Source: a virus. Taken from it: a stretch of 24,956 bases of DNA. The position numbers and the translations under genes were made by a program. The DNA is taken from IMG/VR virus record IMGVR_UViG_3300044765_000006, positions 1 to 24,956 of that record; one strand, written 5' to 3'. The notes beneath the pieces were generated by a model. It made no database searches, was not told the origin of the DNA, and saw only the letters and a list, made by a program, of their open reading frames with translations. This document shows, piece after piece, positions 21,549-24,956 of the stretch (its first letter is position 1; each line of letters begins with the position of its first letter).

Positions 21549-23492
21549 GTGCCATACGATGGGAACGGTAACTTCGTGCGCGTCCACAACTGGACGGCGG
21601 ATGCGGCCAATTCGCTCGATATCAATGCCACGGAAATGGACCAGGAGGATAACGGCTTCGCCGCAGGTCTGTCGAATGCGGTGACCAGGGATGGCCAGGG
21701 CAAGATGACGGTCGATTTTCTGCCCAATGCCGATAACACCTTGAATCTGGGCAGTGGCGCGCTGCGCTGGGCGTCCATCAATGGCTTGCCCATCAACAGC
21801 ATCACGAGTGGCATCTACTACGCCAGGACACCGACGGAGATCACAGCCGGAGTTACGCCGACTGATTACACCAAGCTCGGGCTGCCGAATGTGATCGATG
21901 TCGCCCGCTACGGAGCAGATGCTACGGGCGCGACGGATAGCACGACGGCGTTCACCAATGCGATGGCGGGGCTGGGCACTGCGGGGGGCATTGTCTACTT
22001 CCGCGGCGCCTTCCTGATCGACAACAATCTCACGATCCCGGACAACGTTATGCTCGTGGGATACGAGCTGAATCCCGGTCAGCGCACGGATGGCAATTAT
22101 GCGCCGACGAACTTTGCCTCGACACTGATCGTCAACACGACGAAGACGATCACGCATAACAACCGGTGCGGTGTTCGAAACTGTTTGATCATCGCGAAGG
22201 TATTGAGTCCTCTGGGCGCCTATCCGATGCCGTTCGCGAATGCGACTGTTGCGCAGAACGCTGTGAACGCCTTCGCTGGAACGCTATTCACGCCGGCCGC
22301 AACGACTTGCGACTTCCGCCTCGAGGACGTCCTCTGTCTCGGATTCGCCACGCTCTATGATGGCACGGGCGCGACCTCGCTCAATCGGCCATTTTTTCGG
22401 CGCGTTTATGGCGATTGTACGAGCGGGATTAAAGTCGCCAATGTGTTTGACATCGGCCGCGCCGAGTCGTGTGAGATGTGGCCGTTCACGACCACGAACC
22501 AGTCATTTACTACAAACGCGCTGCTCGTGCGTACTGGCACCGCTTTCTACACGACGTCGGGTTCCACATGGATGAAGTGGGAGGACTGCTTCGAATACGG
22601 CTGGCAGACCGGCTTTGACGTGAATGGCGTGCAGGATGTGCGCTTGGTGAGCTGCGGGGCAGACGGGCCGAGCAGCAACCAGCCGGGATCTGGCTGCCTT
22701 GGCTTCTATCTGCGCGGTTCGATGGCGAACTGCGTCCTCATTAACCCGCAGACGACACAGCAGGCGGATGCCGGAATCAGGATCAACACCACGGCGCAAA
22801 ACAACGTCAACACGGTGCAGATTATCGGCCATGTGGCGCACGGGAACAATTCATCGAATGGCTACGTGGACGTTCAATCGGGTAATTACTCGATTGCCTC
22901 ACCGGTTTACATCGACAACTCATCTGTAGGTCACGTCAAACTCGAAGCCGGTGCCGGAAGCGGCACGATTATCGCGCCGATGTTCAACAATGGTGGTAGC
23001 AATCCGCCGATCTTTGGTGATTCTGGCGCAGTCAGCCGATGCACCGTCATCGGCGACAACTATATGAATATGACCGGCCTATCGCCGGGCAGTTTGACTG
23101 GGGCCAGTACGTGGACTCCAACACTAAACTTCGGAGGCGCAACCACCGGTATCACATATTCGGCGCAGCTCGGCCGCTATACGAAGATCGGAAAGATGGT
23201 GGAGTGCGAATTCAAAATCATTCTTACAAGCAAAGGCAGCGCGACGGGAAACGCTACGATTAGCGGTTTGCCATATACGTCAGGGAACACTGCTGGGGCG
23301 AGCGGCGGATGCATCTGTCACTACTACCAGAACATGGCGAGCCTGACGGCGGCTCCGGTCATGTTTGTGCAGGAGGGCGCAACGACAGTGAATGTGCAGA
23401 ATCAAGGCACCGGAGGAACGACTAACCTCACGGATGCCAATTTCACCAACACGAGTACGTTGTATGGACGAATTCGCTATACAACCTCGTAG
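21549..23492 (+). CDS. tailspike protein, beta-helix
   Basis: A 647-residue receptor-binding protein starting with GTG, 7 bases after a GGAG ribosome site. The N-terminal ~110 residues (YDGNGNFVRVHNWTADAANSLDINATEMDQEDNGFA) form the typical podovirus adaptor that docks the spike to the tail. At about 113-150 the pectate-lyase-like entry motif VIDVARYGADATGATDSTTAF, then GGIVYFRGAFLIDNNLTIPDNVMLVGYE, starts a right-handed beta-helix running to about 500, expected to bind and possibly cleave host surface polysaccharide. The C-terminal domain (about 517-647) begins STWTPTLNFGG and contains GRYTKIGKMVECEFKI, a common phage fibre cap. Catalytic residues cannot be named from sequence alone. Confidence 0.85.
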   Translation: MPYDGNGNFVRVHNWTADAANSLDINATEMDQEDNGFAAGLSNAVTRDGQGKMTVDFLPNADNTLNLGSGALRWASINGLPINSITSGIYYARTPTEITAGVTPTDYTKLGLPNVIDVARYGADATGATDSTTAFTNAMAGLGTAGGIVYFRGAFLIDNNLTIPDNVMLVGYELNPGQRTDGNYAPTNFASTLIVNTTKTITHNNRCGVRNCLIIAKVLSPLGAYPMPFANATVAQNAVNAFAGTLFTPAATTCDFRLEDVLCLGFATLYDGTGATSLNRPFFRRVYGDCTSGIKVANVFDIGRAESCEMWPFTTTNQSFTTNALLVRTGTAFYTTSGSTWMKWEDCFEYGWQTGFDVNGVQDVRLVSCGADGPSSNQPGSGCLGFYLRGSMANCVLINPQTTQQADAGIRINTTAQNNVNTVQIIGHVAHGNNSSNGYVDVQSGNYSIASPVYIDNSSVGHVKLEAGAGSGTIIAPMFNNGGSNPPIFGDSGAVSRCTVIGDNYMNMTGLSPGSLTGASTWTPTLNFGGATTGITYSAQLGRYTKIGKMVECEFKIILTSKGSATGNATISGLPYTSGNTAGASGGCICHYYQNMASLTAAPVMFVQEGATTVNVQNQGTGGTTNLTDANFTNTSTLYGRIRYTTS

Positions 23493-23528
23493 CCAAGAAA
23501 CCGAATACGACGACACTGACATGAGATC

Positions 23529-23696
23529 ATGAATGACCACCCAATCAAAGTCGCACTCGATACCGCCTCTGTGGGGGCTCTCATCGCCACGCTCGCTGGC
23601 TGGTTGCCGTCCGTGGCCGCGCTATTCACGATCATCTGGACTGCCGTGCGCATCTGGGAGACCGAGACGGTGCGCAAGCTCACGGGGCGGCTGTGA
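23529..23696 (+). CDS. putative holin
   Basis: A 55-residue protein from ATG at 23529: a short N-terminus (MNDHPIKVALDTAS), a hydrophobic stretch broken by a proline (about 15-42, VGALIATLAGWLPSVAALFTIIWTAVRI) and a charged end (WETETVRKLTGRL). The length, the ALFTIIWTxVRIWET pattern and the position directly before the endolysin identify it as a holin, the membrane protein that triggers lysis by opening the inner membrane. It could be one long or two short spans. Its TGA overlaps the endolysin GTG start (GTGA). Confidence 0.75.
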   Translation: MNDHPIKVALDTASVGALIATLAGWLPSVAALFTIIWTAVRIWETETVRKLTGRL

Positions 23697-24100
23697 GCTT
23701 CTTCGACCAAGCCTTCCAGATCATCGTAGGCGAGGAGGGCGGCTACTCGTCAGGGTATGGCGATCCTGGTGGTGAGACCAAGTTCGGCATCAGCAAGCGC
23801 GCATACCCCAACCTGGACATAGCGAATCTCACGCTCGAGCAGGCCAAGGCGATCTACTTTGAGGACTTCTGGACGCCGGCCGGCTGCGACTCCATGCGGT
23901 GGGAACTCGCGCTGTGCGTATTCGACGCAGCGGTCAACCAAGGGCCGAACTTCGCGAAGCTCCTGCCGGATGACCCGATCGAGATCATGGCGCAGCGGGC
24001 TCTGCGTTACGCCAGAAACCCGAATCTCCAGACCTACGGGCATGGTTGGATGCGCCGGCTATTCACAGTATTCAAGAAGGCGCAGGTGACTCCACCATGA
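23693..24100 (+). CDS. endolysin, glycoside hydrolase family 108 muramidase
   Basis: A 135-residue lysozyme-like enzyme that cuts the glycan strands of peptidoglycan. GH108 signatures are clear: VGEEGGYS with the catalytic Glu (E15), GDPGGETKFGISKRAYP, ANLTLEQAKAIYFEDFWTP, and LALCVFDAAVNQGP. The end MAQRALRYARNPNL...HGWMRRLFTVFKKA is the remnant of the C-terminal half. At 135 residues it is shorter than usual, because the PG_binding_3 segment found in most GH108 endolysins is reduced. There is no signal peptide, so export depends on the holin. It overlaps the neighbouring genes on both sides. Confidence 0.88.
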   Translation: MSFFDQAFQIIVGEEGGYSSGYGDPGGETKFGISKRAYPNLDIANLTLEQAKAIYFEDFWTPAGCDSMRWELALCVFDAAVNQGPNFAKLLPDDPIEIMAQRALRYARNPNLQTYGHGWMRRLFTVFKKAQVTPP

Positions 24101-24378
24101 TCGACAAGCTCAGAGCCTTCCTGCGCGAGGCGCGCACCAAGGCCACCACGTACGTTGCCCTCGCGATCGCCGGCGTCTCGCAGCTCGCCGAGCACGCCGA
24201 GGACCTGGTGAACGGCTGGCCGGGTCTGAAGGCATTCCTGCCGTCGAGCGCGGTGCTCGACCATATCTCGCACTGGACGCTGACGGCGCTGGGGCTTCTG
24301 GTTGTTTACACCCGCGTACGGCGCCTGCTCGGCATCCCGCCGACAATGCCGCCGCCTGCGAACGAGGCCATTCGGTGA
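24097..24378 (+). CDS. small membrane protein of the lysis cassette
   Basis: A 93-residue protein from ATG at 24097, overlapping the endolysin stop (ATGA). A basic N-terminus (MIDKLRAFLREARTKAT) precedes two candidate membrane segments, about 18-31 (TTYVALAIAGVSQLA) and about 70-87 (WTLTALGLLVVYTRV), and the tail is Pro-rich. It may be a second holin, an antiholin or a lysis-timing regulator; no family signature decides. Its stop overlaps the spanin GTG at 24375. Confidence 0.6.
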   Translation: MIDKLRAFLREARTKATTYVALAIAGVSQLAEHAEDLVNGWPGLKAFLPSSAVLDHISHWTLTALGLLVVYTRVRRLLGIPPTMPPPANEAIR

Positions 24379-24827
24379 GTCTGATCGCCAGAGTGCTCGG
24401 CTGGAGCGGGCTGCCGCAGTGGGCGCTCGAGCTGATCGTCATCGGCCTGCTTCTCTTGGCCGTCTGGTATTGGGGCTTCCACACCGAGCACACGATCGTT
24501 CAGACCCGGGTCATCAAGCAGCAAGTCGAGGTCGAAAAACGTGTCATCGAGACAGACCATTCCCATGACCAAGAACTCGCCGATCTTCGCCTTTACCGGG
24601 CTGCTCATCCTGTTCAGCCTGTTCGGGTGTGCCAGTCAGCCGGCATGCCGATCGCCGCTCCACGACAGTCCAGCGCCGCCTCCGCAGATGTTCAGCCAAT
24701 GCCTGGACCAGATCCTGGCTTACGGCCAGAGGCGGGCCCCGATATCGGAAGCCTGCTGGGACTTCTTGCACTCAGAGCAGACGAGGTGAGCGCTACTTTG
24801 CGCCGCCGTCAGGCTCTGGAGCCGTGA
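24375..24827 (+). CDS. Rz: inner-membrane spanin (Rz-like)
   Basis: A 150-residue protein from GTG at 24375. A single membrane segment (about 17-34, ALELIVIGLLLLAVWYWG) is followed by a charged periplasmic helix (VQTRVIKQQVEVEKRVIETDHSHDQELADLRLYRAAHP) and a Pro-rich end. This is the i-spanin layout, which with the o-spanin bridges the envelope and fuses inner and outer membranes at the last step of lysis. The assignment is reinforced by the Rz1 lipoprotein encoded within it in another frame. Sequence after about residue 90 is less conserved-looking, as expected where the second frame constrains it. Confidence 0.78.
   Translation: MSLIARVLGWSGLPQWALELIVIGLLLLAVWYWGFHTEHTIVQTRVIKQQVEVEKRVIETDHSHDQELADLRLYRAAHPVQPVRVCQSAGMPIAAPRQSSAASADVQPMPGPDPGLRPEAGPDIGSLLGLLALRADEVSATLRRRQALEP
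24565..24789 (+). CDS. Rz1: outer-membrane spanin lipoprotein (Rz1-like), nested
   Basis: A 74-residue protein entirely inside the Rz gene in another frame, as in lambda. The ATG at 24565 opens a lipoprotein signal (MTKNSPIFAFTGLLILFSLFGC) with lipobox LFGC and lipidation at Cys22; the mature ~53 residues are Pro/Gln-rich (SPLHDSPAPPPQMF). An in-frame start 24 bases upstream would lengthen the signal peptide and is less likely. Lipidated mature Rz1 sits in the outer membrane and pairs with Rz. This nesting is strong evidence for a diderm host. Confidence 0.78.
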   Translation: MTKNSPIFAFTGLLILFSLFGCASQPACRSPLHDSPAPPPQMFSQCLDQILAYGQRRAPISEACWDFLHSEQTR

Positions 24828-24951
24828 CCCGCCGCAGCTCCCGCGTCCTCGACCCACACATGCTGCATCGCCAAATCCGGTGGTGCAGGTCCCACCAGGC
24901 GGCTGAGACCTTGTGCTCGTGGCGCTGCGGCAGGCACCAGACGATGACCAT
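24793..24951 (-). CDS. small CxxC protein at right edge (possibly 5'-partial)
   Basis: A 52-residue frame on the minus strand: ATG at 24951-24949, TAG at 24793. The sequence MVIVWCLPQRHEHKVSAAWW continues with DLHHRIWRCSMCGSRTRELR and a short PEPDGG tail. The C-x2-C pair with an upstream Cys and His residues suggests a zinc ribbon, and the W-rich composition is not typical of a shadow frame. It converges on the lysis cassette and overlaps the Rz 3' end by 35 bases. The window ends 5 bases upstream of the ATG, so the gene could be longer. Confidence 0.45.
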   Translation of the reverse strand: MVIVWCLPQRHEHKVSAAWWDLHHRIWRCSMCGSRTRELRRVTAPEPDGGAK

Positions 24952-24956
24952 TGCTT

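Noticed and set aside
21533-21640. Promoter for the minus-strand cassette
   Set aside because: Only weak -35/-10 resemblances with poor spacing are visible on the minus strand, too weak to call.
24824-24956. Plus-strand GTG frame running to the window edge after Rz
   Set aside because: The GTGA junction is attractive, but the product is Arg/His/Cys-rich and shadow-like; the minus-strand CxxC frame over the same bases reads better.
1-24956. Diversity-generating retroelement, CRISPR array, tRNA, integrase, att or insertion sequence
   Set aside because: I looked for reverse transcriptase motifs, template/variable repeats, regular repeat-spacer patterns, tRNA cloverleafs and tyrosine or serine recombinase motifs and saw none; a computed search would be needed to exclude tRNAs and att cores fully.

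Overview
The window is a contiguous block of a tailed-phage genome (virion or prophage) from a GC-rich lineage. It carries a lambda-like replication/recombination end, a complete packaging and head module, a short-tail (podovirus-style) set of neck, ejection and tailspike genes, and a full lysis cassette. A two-component spanin pair (Rz with an embedded Rz1 lipoprotein) implies a host with an outer membrane, so a Gram-negative bacterium. I saw no integrase, repressor, tRNA, CRISPR array, insertion sequence or attachment site, so the window does not say whether the phage is temperate. Family names are read from motifs and gene order only; no database search was possible.

Layout. 1-132: small membrane protein. 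209-1628: an O/P-like replication pair; the first gene contains four GCTAGC palindromes in two pairs plus a purine-rich tract in its interdomain linker, placed as a lambda-type origin would be. 1625-3245: a chain of small overlapping genes, including a RusA-type Holliday junction resolvase and a zinc-knuckle protein whose 3' end contains a near-perfect ParB-binding (parS-like) palindrome. 3312-3506: small basic protein. 3507-3556: two tandem 19-bp dyads 21 bp apart, directly before the small terminase gene.

3551-16320: TerS, TerL, two small beta-rich proteins, portal, a small conserved protein, scaffold, major capsid protein, two capsid-proximal beta-rich proteins, a coiled-coil protein, a neck/adaptor protein, a large P22 gp10-like hub protein and a GNAT-fold protein. 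The adaptor and hub genes are interrupted by copies of the same Gly/Thr-rich beta module. 16317-21148: a Q-rich virion protein ending in a compact peptidase S74 self-cleaving chaperone, a short Q-rich protein and two large putative ejection proteins.

21054-21532: a two-gene cassette on the minus strand, joined by an ATGA overlap, sits antisense inside the otherwise plus-strand late operon and looks like a moron. 21549-23492: beta-helix tailspike. 23529-24827: holin, GH108 endolysin, a second membrane protein, and Rz with nested Rz1. A minus-strand CxxC mini-protein lies at the right edge.

How it works together: replication proteins load on an origin inside the initiator gene; TerS/TerL package DNA through the portal into a scaffold-assembled HK97-type shell; neck, hub, ejection proteins and tailspike complete a short tail; holin, endolysin and spanins release progeny. 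Most junctions are ATGA, GTGA or TAATG overlaps, indicating a translationally coupled late operon. Hairpins at 10084-10107, 11132-11147 and 12372-12389 punctuate the capsid genes.
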